Source of the DNA: Actinomycetes bacterium
GTDB taxonomy: Bacteria; Actinomycetota; Acidimicrobiia; Spongiisociales; UBA5794
NCBI GenBank assembly: GCA_023336855.1
Contig: JAMBLK010000165.1
Span: forward strand, 1-8,665
Direction: 5' to 3'
Length of the DNA: 8,665 nucleotides
The number at the start of each line of letters is the position of its first letter. The stretch's first letter is position 1. Under the pieces are notes generated by a model that searched no databases, had not been told where the DNA came from, and saw nothing but the letters and a program-made list of their open reading frames with translations. Positions 1 to 7,244 of this stretch are shown here, piece after piece. The position numbers and the translations under genes are program-made.

Positions 1-1
1 G

Positions 2-3000
2 CTACGGACTACGGCGACCTGCCAGGGTCATCATCTGACGTAGGGCAACCACCACGGCGGCGCTGTCCGAGACGCCGTCCTTCCTCAGAAGGCTCACAAG
101 TCTGGCCAGCCGCTCGCGCTCGGTCACCGTGGTCTCGGAGAAAGCAGCGAACGCAGCCTTGATGTCACCATCGTGACGATCGGCAAGAACGCGTTCGACG
201 ATCGCTCGTCGCAGATTCATCAGTTCCTGCTCGAGGCTCAGCGTCGCCCATCGCTGCCAGCGCGTCGAGGCCGGCAAGGATTCGATCTCACGCTCAAGCC
301 AGTCGATGTGAAACGCTTGCCCGACCCGATAGAAGGCTCTACCGACATCGTGGAGCGGAAGCCCCGTATCGGCGGCGACATCGATGATGTCGGGTGCGTG
401 AACGAGTTCCACCTGCGAGACGTGTTCGAAGGCGATCCGTTCGGGTACGCCGAAATCGACGAAACGCTTGACCCGTCGTTCGAGGCGGTTCTGCCACTGC
501 TTCGGACCCATCGTTTGGATCCCCCGCGCGATCTCGACGAAGCCGGGCTGGTAGGCATCGATCCGATCCAGAATCGGTTCCGTCCCGCGTCGAACGATGA
601 ACCAGCGGGTGACGGTCTCGACAAGGTCATCGATACCAGAGAGGAGCTGACGCAAGACATCCGCGTCGATGGACCCGGCGAGCGCCTCAACGTCGTGCCA
701 CCGGGCAGATGCTCCCACGACGCCGCGTGCGGTTCGGTAGGCCCGCACGATCTCCGCCGCCCCGGCGCCGGTTTCGGCCTCGAGCCTGGATACGAACGTG
801 ACGCCCTGCGAGTTCAGCATCTCGTTCGCGACGATTGTCGACACCAGTTGCCGACGAAGAGGATGCGTCAGGATCAAGAACTCGAATCGGTCCACGATCT
901 CTCGAGGGAAGTAGTCGGTGAGGAGACTCTCGACGAACACAGACTCGGGCAGATCCGAGTCCACGAGCTCATCAGTTAGGTGTCGCTTCGCGTAGGCGAG
1001 CAAGACAGCGAGTTCCGGTCGAGCCATCCCCCACCCGGTGCGGGCACGTTCCGCCATGGTCTCGGTGAGTGGCAGAACCTCGATCTCCCGATCGAGTCCA
1101 GCCTCCGCTTCGAGGAGAACCATCAGATCCTCGTACGACTCCATTCGGTCGGCCGATGACGCTGCCTCCTGGGAGAGGATCTGAGCTTGGACGAAGTTGT
1201 CATAGACGATGGCAGCGACCACATCTTCAGAGACCGTCTCGATCAGCTGGTTTCGCGCATCCCGAGTGAGGTCGCCGGATCGTTCCGCGATCCTCAGCAG
1301 GATCTTGATGTTGACCTCGCGGTCCGAGCAGTGGACCCCGCCGCTGTTGTCAATGGAGTCGGTAAAGATCCGGCCACCGGATCGGTCGTACTCAATTCGA
1401 CCGGCTTGGGTGAATCCGAGATTGCCGCCTTCGCCGACAACACGACACCGAAGGTCGCGACCGTTCACTCGCACGGCGTCGTTGGATCGATCCTGCGCAT
1501 CGTCGTGCGTCTCGGTCTTCGCCTTCACATAGGTGCCGATGCCGCCGTTCCAGAGGAGATCGACCGGAGCCTTCAGAATCGTAGAGATCAGTTCGTGTGG
1601 CGTCATCTCGGCGTTCGTGGTCCCCAGGGACGAGCGCATCTCCTCGGTCAATTCGATGCGCTTCAGCGTGCGGGGGAAAATGCCTCCACCCGGAGAGATG
1701 GCGTCGCGGTCGTAGTCGTCCCATGAAGAGCGGCCCAATCCGGCGACCCGCTCGCGTTCGTTGAATGAACGCTCAGCGTCGGGGTTCGGATCGATGAAGA
1801 TGTGCCGGTGGTCGAAGGCAGCGACCAGGCGAATACTGCGCGAGAGCAGCATTCCGTTGCCGAACACGTCGCCTGACATGTCGCCCACCCCGACGACAGT
1901 CACGGGGTCCGACTCGACATCGACGTCGAGTTCCATGAAGTGACGGCGTACGGACTCCCACGCTCCGCGGGCCGTGATCCCGAGTGCCTTGTGGTCGTAG
2001 CCGGTCGACCCACCGGATGCGAAGGCATCATCGAGCCAGAATCCGGCGTCGACGGCGATCTCGTTTGCGATGTCCGAGAAGGTCGCGGTTCCACGATCGG
2101 CGGCCACAACGAAGTACGGATCTTCGCCGTCGAGAGTGCGAACGCCTGCGGGATGGACAACCCGGCCTTCTTCGTAGTTGTCGGTCACGTCGAGCAGAGC
2201 GTTGATGAACACCCGGTAGCCGGCCCGTACTTCGTCGAACGTCGGACCCGCTGCCGGGTTGGCGACCCGTCGCATCACGAAGCCGCCCTTGGCACCGGTC
2301 GGCACGATCACGACGTTCTTCGTCATCTGAGCCTTCATCAGTCCCAGGACCTCGGTCCGATAGTCCTGGCGCCGGATCGACCAGCGGATGCCTCCCCTCG
2401 CCACCGGGCCACCCCGGAGGTGGACGCCCGCAACTTCGGGTGCGAACACGAAGATCTCGTACATGGGACGGGGTTCGGGAGCGGCAGGGACCTTTGATGA
2501 GAGGAACTTGAACGCGAGGGACCCGGTTTCCAGAAATGCGCTCGTCCTGACCGTAGCGTCGATGAGTCCCAGGAACGCTCGCAGGATCCGGTCCTCATCG
2601 AGTGAAGCCACGGCCTCGAGATGCTCGAGCAGGGTCGCTCGAAGATCGGACTCAACACCTTCATCGGCGGCGGGTCCGAACCGGGTTTCGAAGAGACCCA
2701 CAAGGTCGTCGGCAATACCGGGGTGTGTGGCGAGCGCCTGGGCGACGTACGACTTGGAGAACGCAGGATTCACGAGGTGCCAATACGATCGGTAGGCGCG
2801 CAAGACGTTGATCTGCCGATGGTCGAGGTCGGTGAGCACCAGGAGGCGGCTCAGGCCGTCGGATTCTCCTTCTCCGATGAGCGTCGCGGTGAGCGCTGCG
2901 GAGACCCTGGGCCCGCAGGCGTCGACGTCGAGACACCCTCCGTCGGGCCCGAGGACACCGAAGTCGTGGGCGAAGAGTTCGTCGTCGTCATCGTCTGTGG

Positions 3001-4783
3001 ACAGTCGGGTCGGAATCTCCTCGATCACGCGAAGCCCGAGGTCCTCGATGAGCGGCAGCATCTCCGAAAGATCGCGCTTCCCGCCGCGGCTGTAGACGAT
3101 GATCCGGGTGAGATGTTCATCTGAATCGGACTCGTTGAAGATGGAGACCCTGATCGGTTCGCTGCCCGACATCAGGGCGTCAACATCGCTGATCGAGCGT
3201 GCCGCCTCTCCGAGCGATGAGGCCGCGCGGAAGTGGGCGGGGTACCGGTAGGCATACGTTTCGATCAGCGCTCTTGCGGCGCCCTGATCCTGTGTCTCGG
3301 CAAGTGTCTGACAGACCCGATCGTCCCATGTGCGGGTCAGTCGGTACACGTCCTTCTCGAGGCCCTCGAACGGCACTGTCGGTATCGAACCCTCCATCCA
3401 GACGGTGAAATGGATGCGGGCATCGCCGGTCTCACCGAGGGTCAGCTGATAGTCGATCGAGACACCGCCGTAGCGCTCCAGAATGAGGTCCTGAAGCTGC
3501 CTGCGAAGGTTCGCGTCGAAGCGATCACGGGGGACAACAACAAGGATCGAGACGTTTCGGTGCAGCACGTCACTGCGCACGAACAGGCGCACGTGCTGGT
3601 GTTCCTCGGCCTCGAGCAGACCTACCAGGCTCTTTCGGAGGTCTTCTCGTGTGATGCTGAACAGCTCGTCTTTCGGGAACGACTCGAAGATCTGAGTGAT
3701 CACCTTGTAGTCGTGCGATCCCTCGACGAGGTCCTCTTCAGCGAGGATCCTCTGCAGCTTTCGCCGGAGGATGGGCATCGTCGCCGATTGCGCCATGTAC
3801 GCCTTGGAGGTGAAGAGACCGACCAGCCGCGCCTCACCCTTTGGGGTCCCGTCGGGGTGCACGCGCCGGAGTCCGACATAGTCCATGCGAGAGTCACGAT
3901 GAACCGTGGATCGACGGTTGGTCTTGGAGATAACGAGCTGGCGGCCGGTCTCGTAGCGGCTGCGAAGATCCGGGGGGAGGGCTCCGAGCAGCACCGGCTC
4001 CGCGAATCGGCTGTGTGATCCTTCCGACAGGATCCCGAGCCCTGAATCTGTCTTCGCGACGATCGCCGGCCCTTCTCCGTCGTCCACGATGTCGTATTCG
4101 CGGTACCCAAGCAAGATGAAGTTGTCATCGAGCAGCCAGTCGAGGAACGCGATCGCCTCGTCGACTTCGTCGCTGTCGAATGCCGAGCCGTCCTCGAAGG
4201 CGTAGTGAGCCATCCGCCGCACCGCGAAGCGCATCGGTTCGTAGTCGCGCACGGTCGCTCTGATGTTGCCGATCGCCGCCCCGAGTTGCGTCTCGAGTTC
4301 ACGTGCTTCCTCATCCGGGAGTGACTCGGCGAGTTCGTAATGCTGGAGCGATTCGCGGTATGGGGCGTTCTTTCCCGGAATAACCTCGATCAGATCACCC
4401 GAAGAGTCTCTCGTCGTGCCAACAACCGGGTGAAAGTGCCGGACGATCGTGTATCCGAGACGGGTCAGTCGATTGGAGATGGAATCGACGAGGAAGGAAG
4501 CGTCATCGGTGACGATCTCCACGACAGATCCTGGGGCTTCATACCCGCACGAGCCGACGTCCGGGCGAAAGACACGGACGGCGAACGGCTCTCTCCCTCG
4601 GGCGTTCAAGAACCCAAACGCACAGCTGATCTCGGCGTCGAATTGATCGGCGCTGATCGCCGGCTCTTCGTCCTCGGGCATACGGCGCTGGTATGCCCGA
4701 GAGAACGCGACACGTGCTGCATCCGACGTCGTGTGTGGGTCCCCGCTTCTCACGACGGGCAGGATACCCATCCCGAAGGTCAC
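2..4783 (-). CDS. gdh: Large NAD-specific glutamate dehydrogenase
   Basis: Catalyses oxidative deamination of glutamate to 2-oxoglutarate and ammonia with NAD+, a cytoplasmic catabolic enzyme of the large (about 1,600-residue) class. The 1,593 residues match that length, so the gene is complete, ending in TAG at 4-2. Residues 1 to about 700 are the N-terminal regulatory region (ACT-like domains by family knowledge). The catalytic core follows: RWSIRRQDYRTEV near 800-808, MKAQMTKN with K817 and K822, VPTGAKGG with K832, nucleotide-binding GVGDMSGDVFGNGM around 962-975, LLWNGGIGTY, GEGGNLGFTQ and CSDREVNIKILL around 1152-1163. About 400 further residues form the C-terminal domain. Two usually acidic motif positions differ (I803, H1151). 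The GTG at 4783 is provisional: a GGAGG lies 20 bases upstream, too far for a normal site, and ATG at residue 5 is an alternative. Family homology seems to begin near residue 26, so function is unaffected. It is divergent from the Bax-inhibitor gene. Confidence 0.96.
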   Translation of the reverse strand: MTFGMGILPVVRSGDPHTTSDAARVAFSRAYQRRMPEDEEPAISADQFDAEISCAFGFLNARGREPFAVRVFRPDVGSCGYEAPGSVVEIVTDDASFLVDSISNRLTRLGYTIVRHFHPVVGTTRDSSGDLIEVIPGKNAPYRESLQHYELAESLPDEEARELETQLGAAIGNIRATVRDYEPMRFAVRRMAHYAFEDGSAFDSDEVDEAIAFLDWLLDDNFILLGYREYDIVDDGEGPAIVAKTDSGLGILSEGSHSRFAEPVLLGALPPDLRSRYETGRQLVISKTNRRSTVHRDSRMDYVGLRRVHPDGTPKGEARLVGLFTSKAYMAQSATMPILRRKLQRILAEEDLVEGSHDYKVITQIFESFPKDELFSITREDLRKSLVGLLEAEEHQHVRLFVRSDVLHRNVSILVVVPRDRFDANLRRQLQDLILERYGGVSIDYQLTLGETGDARIHFTVWMEGSIPTVPFEGLEKDVYRLTRTWDDRVCQTLAETQDQGAARALIETYAYRYPAHFRAASSLGEAARSISDVDALMSGSEPIRVSIFNESDSDEHLTRIIVYSRGGKRDLSEMLPLIEDLGLRVIEEIPTRLSTDDDDDELFAHDFGVLGPDGGCLDVDACGPRVSAALTATLIGEGESDGLSRLLVLTDLDHRQINVLRAYRSYWHLVNPAFSKSYVAQALATHPGIADDLVGLFETRFGPAADEGVESDLRATLLEHLEAVASLDEDRILRAFLGLIDATVRTSAFLETGSLAFKFLSSKVPAAPEPRPMYEIFVFAPEVAGVHLRGGPVARGGIRWSIRRQDYRTEVLGLMKAQMTKNVVIVPTGAKGGFVMRRVANPAAGPTFDEVRAGYRVFINALLDVTDNYEEGRVVHPAGVRTLDGEDPYFVVAADRGTATFSDIANEIAVDAGFWLDDAFASGGSTGYDHKALGITARGAWESVRRHFMELDVDVESDPVTVVGVGDMSGDVFGNGMLLSRSIRLVAAFDHRHIFIDPNPDAERSFNERERVAGLGRSSWDDYDRDAISPGGGIFPRTLKRIELTEEMRSSLGTTNAEMTPHELISTILKAPVDLLWNGGIGTYVKAKTETHDDAQDRSNDAVRVNGRDLRCRVVGEGGNLGFTQAGRIEYDRSGGRIFTDSIDNSGGVHCSDREVNIKILLRIAERSGDLTRDARNQLIETVSEDVVAAIVYDNFVQAQILSQEAASSADRMESYEDLMVLLEAEAGLDREIEVLPLTETMAERARTGWGMARPELAVLLAYAKRHLTDELVDSDLPESVFVESLLTDYFPREIVDRFEFLILTHPLRRQLVSTIVANEMLNSQGVTFVSRLEAETGAGAAEIVRAYRTARGVVGASARWHDVEALAGSIDADVLRQLLSGIDDLVETVTRWFIVRRGTEPILDRIDAYQPGFVEIARGIQTMGPKQWQNRLERRVKRFVDFGVPERIAFEHVSQVELVHAPDIIDVAADTGLPLHDVGRAFYRVGQAFHIDWLEREIESLPASTRWQRWATLSLEQELMNLRRAIVERVLADRHDGDIKAAFAAFSETTVTERERLARLVSLLRKDGVSDSAAVVVALRQMMTLAGRRSP

Positions 4784-4863
4784 GGCGCCGGACGATGTCG
4801 AATCCTCCAGACAACAGGGAACTCCGACCTACTCTCGATCCGCACTGACAAACAGGAGACGGC
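4784..4863. promoter_or_regulatory. Divergent spacer between gdh and the BI-1-family gene
   Basis: This 80-base stretch separates the outward-facing starts of the glutamate dehydrogenase (minus) and the Bax-inhibitor-like gene (plus), so promoters for both must lie here or within the genes. I see no convincing -35/-10 pair. On the minus strand a TTGTCA (plus-strand TGACAA, 4846-4851) resembles a -35 box but has no good -10 at the right spacing. A minus-strand GGAGG at 4804-4808 and a plus-strand AGGAG at 4854-4858 are the only clear signals. The role is inferred from gene orientation. Confidence 0.5.
4854..4858 (+). promoter_or_regulatory. Ribosome binding site supporting the GTG start of the BI-1-family gene
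   Basis: AGGAG sits five bases before the GTG at 4864, normal Shine-Dalgarno spacing. It supports that GTG over the later in-frame ATG codons, and the encoded MANPALNKYF start is the short polar type expected for the family. Confidence 0.75.
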
Positions 4864-5631
4864 GTGGCAAATCCAGCACTCAACAAGTACTTCGGTGGCA
4901 CCGGGTCAACGGCGACACTCGACGCGTCGTCCTCCTCCGTTGCCATGCAGTCGGCCATCGTGCCCGACGACCGCATGACCATGGGCGGAACAGCGGGTGC
5001 GACCGGACTGCTTCTCGTGATTCTCGTGATCTCAGGCGCTTGGGGATGGTCCATCTCATCTCCGACCGGAGCCCTGCCCATGTGGTCGATCATCGTGCTG
5101 ATCGGAGCATTCGTGCTCGCCATCATCACGATCTTCAATCCGAAGATGGCCGTCGTCACCGGGCCGATCTATACGGCCGCTCAGGGACTCTTCCTCGGTT
5201 CGATGAGTAAGGCTTACGAAGCAGAGTGGGGTGGGATTGTGCTGACGGCGGTTCTCGCCACGCTGGCCGTCTTCATCGTGATGCTCGTGCTCTTCGTCAC
5301 CAGGACGATCACTGTCACGAACAAACTCCGATCCGTCATCATCGGAGCGACGCTGGGTATCGCCCTGTTCTACTTCGCCTCCTTCCTCCTCGCCCTGTTC
5401 GGGGTTCAGATGCCGTTCGTGTGGGAAGGCGGAATCGGCGGAATCCTCTTCTCCGTATTCGTTGTGGGCATCGCAGCGCTCAACCTGCTCCTCGACTTCG
5501 ACCTGATCGAGCGAGGCGTCGCCGCAGGCGCACCGAAGTACATGAACTGGTACGGAGCCTTCGGCCTGATGATCACGATCATCTGGCTCTACATCGAGAT
5601 CTTGAGACTCCTAGGCAAAACCCGTTCGTAG
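4864..5631 (+). CDS. Bax inhibitor-1/YccA family membrane protein
   Basis: Integral membrane protein of 255 residues, normal for bacterial Bax inhibitor-1 (TMBIM/UPF0005) proteins. Characterised bacterial relatives include the pH-sensitive calcium channel YetJ and the protease-modulating YccA; which role applies here cannot be told from sequence. The N-terminus to residue 40 is polar and Ser/Thr-rich. Hydrophobic segments follow at about 41-60, 72-91, 98-113, 124-146, 158-180 and 190-211, with a last one at about 230-250. Between the last two are the acidic motif LLLDFDLIERGV (D211, D213, E216) and then WLYIEILRLLG (E245), the family's typical C-terminal pattern; the buried acidic pair is what senses pH in YetJ. 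The start is GTG with a good ribosome binding site. The stop TAG at 5629-5631 is followed at once by the convergent repeat/hairpin region. It is a single-gene transcription unit by context. Confidence 0.92.
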   Translation: MANPALNKYFGGTGSTATLDASSSSVAMQSAIVPDDRMTMGGTAGATGLLLVILVISGAWGWSISSPTGALPMWSIIVLIGAFVLAIITIFNPKMAVVTGPIYTAAQGLFLGSMSKAYEAEWGGIVLTAVLATLAVFIVMLVLFVTRTITVTNKLRSVIIGATLGIALFYFASFLLALFGVQMPFVWEGGIGGILFSVFVVGIAALNLLLDFDLIERGVAAGAPKYMNWYGAFGLMITIIWLYIEILRLLGKTRS

Positions 5632-5636
5632 TAGCG

Positions 5637-5699
5637 GAGTAGATCAGTAGATCAGTAGATCAGGACTGCTCTACTTGCTACTGCGTTACTGGTCTACTC
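5637..5699. terminator. Imperfect inverted repeat between convergent genes, probable bidirectional terminator
   Basis: GAGTAGATCAGTA at 5637-5649 pairs with TACTGGTCTACTC at 5687-5699 over 13 positions, with one G-U wobble. A nested stem pairs CAGTAG (5653-5658) with CTACTG (5678-5683), leaving a loop of about 19 bases. It lies exactly between the stop codons of two convergent genes (5631 and 5702), where a terminator serving both is expected. There is no T-run on either side, so it is not a classical Rho-independent terminator. It could stop or protect transcripts by structure alone, or be a dispersed palindromic repeat. Confidence 0.6.
5641..5663. repeat. Short tandem repeat, 8-base unit AGATCAGT, nearly three copies
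   Basis: Two exact copies of AGATCAGT (5641-5648, 5649-5656) are followed by a seven-base third copy, AGATCAG (5657-5663). A related AGTAG phrase precedes them from 5638. The array forms most of the left side of the convergent hairpin. Slippage of the unit would alter stem register without touching either gene. Confidence 0.85.
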
Positions 5700-5701
5700 G
5701 A

Positions 5702-6145
5702 TCACGGCACCACCAGCACCGGGCACGGGGCTTCGTGGACGACGTGGTTCGCTACTGAACCGACGACCATTCTGCGCAGGAGCCCGGCGCCGCGGCGACC
5801 GACGACCAGGATGTCTGCATCGACCCTCGCGCACACGTCGATGAGCCGCGCCGACGGCTCTCCGATCTCCTCCTGCGTCTCGTAGTCGACGCCCGAGAAA
5901 TCCACGGAGCGCAGCGTGCGATCGAGAACGTCGCGTTGCGCATCCGATAGTGAGTCACCGAGTGCTTCAGCGGTAGGCGGCGAACCGACGATCCCCCACC
6001 ATCCTTCGGGCGGGCGAACGACCGTGACGACGATCAGTTTCGCTGAATGACAACTTGCCAGTGCGCCCGCCGCCCGAGCTGCTTCGATGGACTGATCAGA
6101 ACCGTCGACGCCGACAACGATGACCTTGGGATTCCAGCCCTCCAC
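5702..6145 (-). CDS. Universal stress protein, UspA family, ATP-binding type
   Basis: Small cytoplasmic protein of 147 residues, the normal length of a single Usp domain, of the family that supports survival under starvation, hypoxia or other stress, usually as a dimer. The N-terminal strand VIVVGVDGSDQS (8-19) carries the conserved Asp of the fold. Near the C-terminus GRRGAGLLRRMVVGS (116-130) fits the ATP-binding pattern G-x2-G-x9-G-S/T exactly (G116, G119, G129, S130), and the protein ends in the typical APCPVLVVP. It is thus of the ATP-binding rather than the UspA non-binding subgroup. The GTG start at 6145-6143 has a strong GAGGAGG seven bases upstream. The gene is convergent with the Bax-inhibitor gene and divergent from the NfnAB-like operon, so it is probably monocistronic. 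The partner or process it serves is not shown by the sequence. Confidence 0.95.
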   Translation of the reverse strand: MEGWNPKVIVVGVDGSDQSIEAARAAGALASCHSAKLIVVTVVRPPEGWWGIVGSPPTAEALGDSLSDAQRDVLDRTLRSVDFSGVDYETQEEIGEPSARLIDVCARVDADILVVGRRGAGLLRRMVVGSVANHVVHEAPCPVLVVP

Positions 6146-6152
6146 GGCGGCA

Positions 6153-6159
6153 CCTCCTC
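6153..6159 (-). promoter_or_regulatory. Strong ribosome binding site of the universal stress gene
   Basis: The minus strand reads GAGGAGG, seven bases before the GTG at 6145. This near-consensus Shine-Dalgarno sequence fixes the start of the universal stress protein. Confidence 0.8.
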
Positions 6160-6346
6160 ATGCTCTGCTCTCAGCGTATCGAGTGTCGGCGCGACTTGGA
6201 AGGGGCGAAAGCCTCGTGATATGGCCGTACGTGAACGGCTCTCCTACCGTTCCCCTGCCGGGGTCGATTGCACGCTCCCCGGCGAGAAACGAAGACAAGC
6301 CCAACGGCCCTACCTCGACCGCAAGCGGTTCGACAGACTGTTGTTC

Positions 6347-6352
6347 GGAGGG
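6347..6352 (+). promoter_or_regulatory. Ribosome binding site deciding the nfnA start
   Basis: GGAGGG lies four bases before the ATG at 6357. The reading frame stays open upstream to about 6120, overlapping the universal stress gene, but the upstream residues do not resemble the family. This site therefore places the true start at 6357, where the protein begins MYLILEAESI as expected for the small subunit. Confidence 0.8.
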
Positions 6353-6356
6353 GACG

Positions 6357-7244
6357 ATGTACCTGATCTTGGAAGCGGAATCGATCGCGCCGGACGTGCG
6401 ACGAATCGTCGTGGAAGCGCCGAAAATCGCGAAGAAACACCAGGCCGGCCAGTTCGTCATCGTGCGCGTTACGCCGAACGGCGAACGGATTCCACTGACC
6501 ATCGCTGCCGCAGACACCACCGCCGGTTCGATCACCCTCTTCGTCCAGGCGATCGGCCGCACGACGACGCTGATGAACGAGCTGGAGACAGGGGATTACC
6601 TCGTCGACGTCGCCGGCCCCCTTGGCCAAGCCTCCGAAATCAAGCAGTACGGCACGGCGGTTGTCGTTGGCGGCGGCGTTGGAACCGCGATCGCCTACCC
6701 GATCGCCCTCGCTCTCGCCGCGGCAGGGAATCGCGTGATTGCCATCATCGGCGGCCGGACAAAGGAATACGTGCTCCTCGAGAACGAACTCTCCAGCCAC
6801 GGCATCGAGGTGCAGCCATGTACTGACGATGGTTCGTACGGCCGGAAGGGCTTCGTCACCGAGGCACTCGCCGACGTCATCGCCGAGGAAGACATCGGCA
6901 TCGTCTTCGCCATCGGGCCCATCCCGATGATGAGCGCAGTTGCTGAAGTCACCAGAGAATCAGGGGTCGAGACGGTCGCGTCGCTGAATCCGATCATGGT
7001 CGACGGCACAGGGATGTGCGGTGGCTGTCGCGTCGAGGTCGGCGGAGAGACGAAATTCGCGTGTGTGGACGGCCCGGAGTTCGATGCCCATCAGGTCGAC
7101 TTCAAGCTTCTCCAGCGCCGCAACACTTCGTACCGGGCATTCGAGGTAGAGCAGATCAGCACGCTCGAGTCCCTGGACGCGGAGCACCACGAACAGGTGC
7201 TGGCCCCCGTGCGGGGCGCCTGTGCACGAGAAGAAGCCTCATGA
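6357..7244 (+). CDS. nfnA: NfnA/SudB-type FAD and [2Fe-2S] oxidoreductase small subunit
   Basis: Small subunit of an NADH-dependent ferredoxin:NADP+ oxidoreductase (NfnAB), also known as sulfide dehydrogenase subunit B and related to dihydroorotate dehydrogenase electron-transfer subunits. The 295 residues are full length. An FAD-binding beta-barrel comes first, with the flavin motif ERIPLTIAAAD (R44-T48). Then comes the NAD(P) domain with VVVGGGVGTAIAYP (103-115) and IIGGRTKEYVL. The C-terminal cluster module has D216 in VDGTGMCGGC, then C221, C224 and C236; this D-x4-C-x2-C-x11-C spacing matches the unusual Asp-Cys3 [2Fe-2S] ligation known from the Pyrococcus and Thermotoga enzymes. The start is ATG with a strong ribosome binding site. 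The last four bases (ATGA, 7241-7244) overlap the next gene's start, implying translational coupling and a two-subunit complex. Whether it bifurcates electrons, acts on sulfur compounds or feeds a glutamate-synthase-like partner cannot be settled from sequence. Confidence 0.88.
   Translation: MYLILEAESIAPDVRRIVVEAPKIAKKHQAGQFVIVRVTPNGERIPLTIAAADTTAGSITLFVQAIGRTTTLMNELETGDYLVDVAGPLGQASEIKQYGTAVVVGGGVGTAIAYPIALALAAAGNRVIAIIGGRTKEYVLLENELSSHGIEVQPCTDDGSYGRKGFVTEALADVIAEEDIGIVFAIGPIPMMSAVAEVTRESGVETVASLNPIMVDGTGMCGGCRVEVGGETKFACVDGPEFDAHQVDFKLLQRRNTSYRAFEVEQISTLESLDAEHHEQVLAPVRGACAREEAS

Larger units (their letters stand above)
6146..6356. promoter_or_regulatory. Divergent spacer upstream of usp (minus) and nfnA (plus)
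   Basis: No gene is supported in these 211 bases. Reading frames cross it, but none has family-like sequence. It must carry the promoters of both flanking units. On the plus strand TTGGAA (6196-6201) is followed after 18 bases by a poor -10 candidate, TATGGC (6220-6225); this is a weak match. Downstream are three inverted repeats: GAACGG/CCGTTC (6233-6238 and 6247-6252), GCCGGGG/CCCCGGC (6257-6263 and 6277-6283), and ACCG/CGGT around a CAAG loop (6318-6329, flanked by TCGA on both sides). If transcription starts near 6230, these would lie in a leader of about 125 bases. Confidence 0.45.

Noticed and set aside
173..979. Open frame of 268 codons on the plus strand, opposite the glutamate dehydrogenase
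   Set aside because: It lies antisense to a strongly conserved gene, has no recognisable domain, and its charged low-hydrophobic composition is typical of the reverse frame of GC-rich coding DNA.
3233..4018. Second long plus-strand open frame (261 codons) antisense to the glutamate dehydrogenase
   Set aside because: Same reasoning; several similar shadows (1187-1726, 1940-2497, 2621-3124) occur along the gene, as expected from its codon bias.
4807..4835. Possible sigma-70 promoter for the Bax-inhibitor gene (TACTCT as -10)
   Set aside because: The hexamer 17 bases upstream (CCAGAC) bears almost no likeness to a -35 box; the match is no better than chance.
5641..5663. Short direct repeats considered as a CRISPR array or attachment site
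   Set aside because: The units are only 8 bases and directly adjacent with no spacers, no cas gene is present, and there is no integrase or tRNA nearby.
6120..6356. Upstream extension of the nfnA reading frame
   Set aside because: It would overlap the start of the universal stress gene, the extra residues look unlike the family, and a strong ribosome binding site precedes the ATG at 6357.
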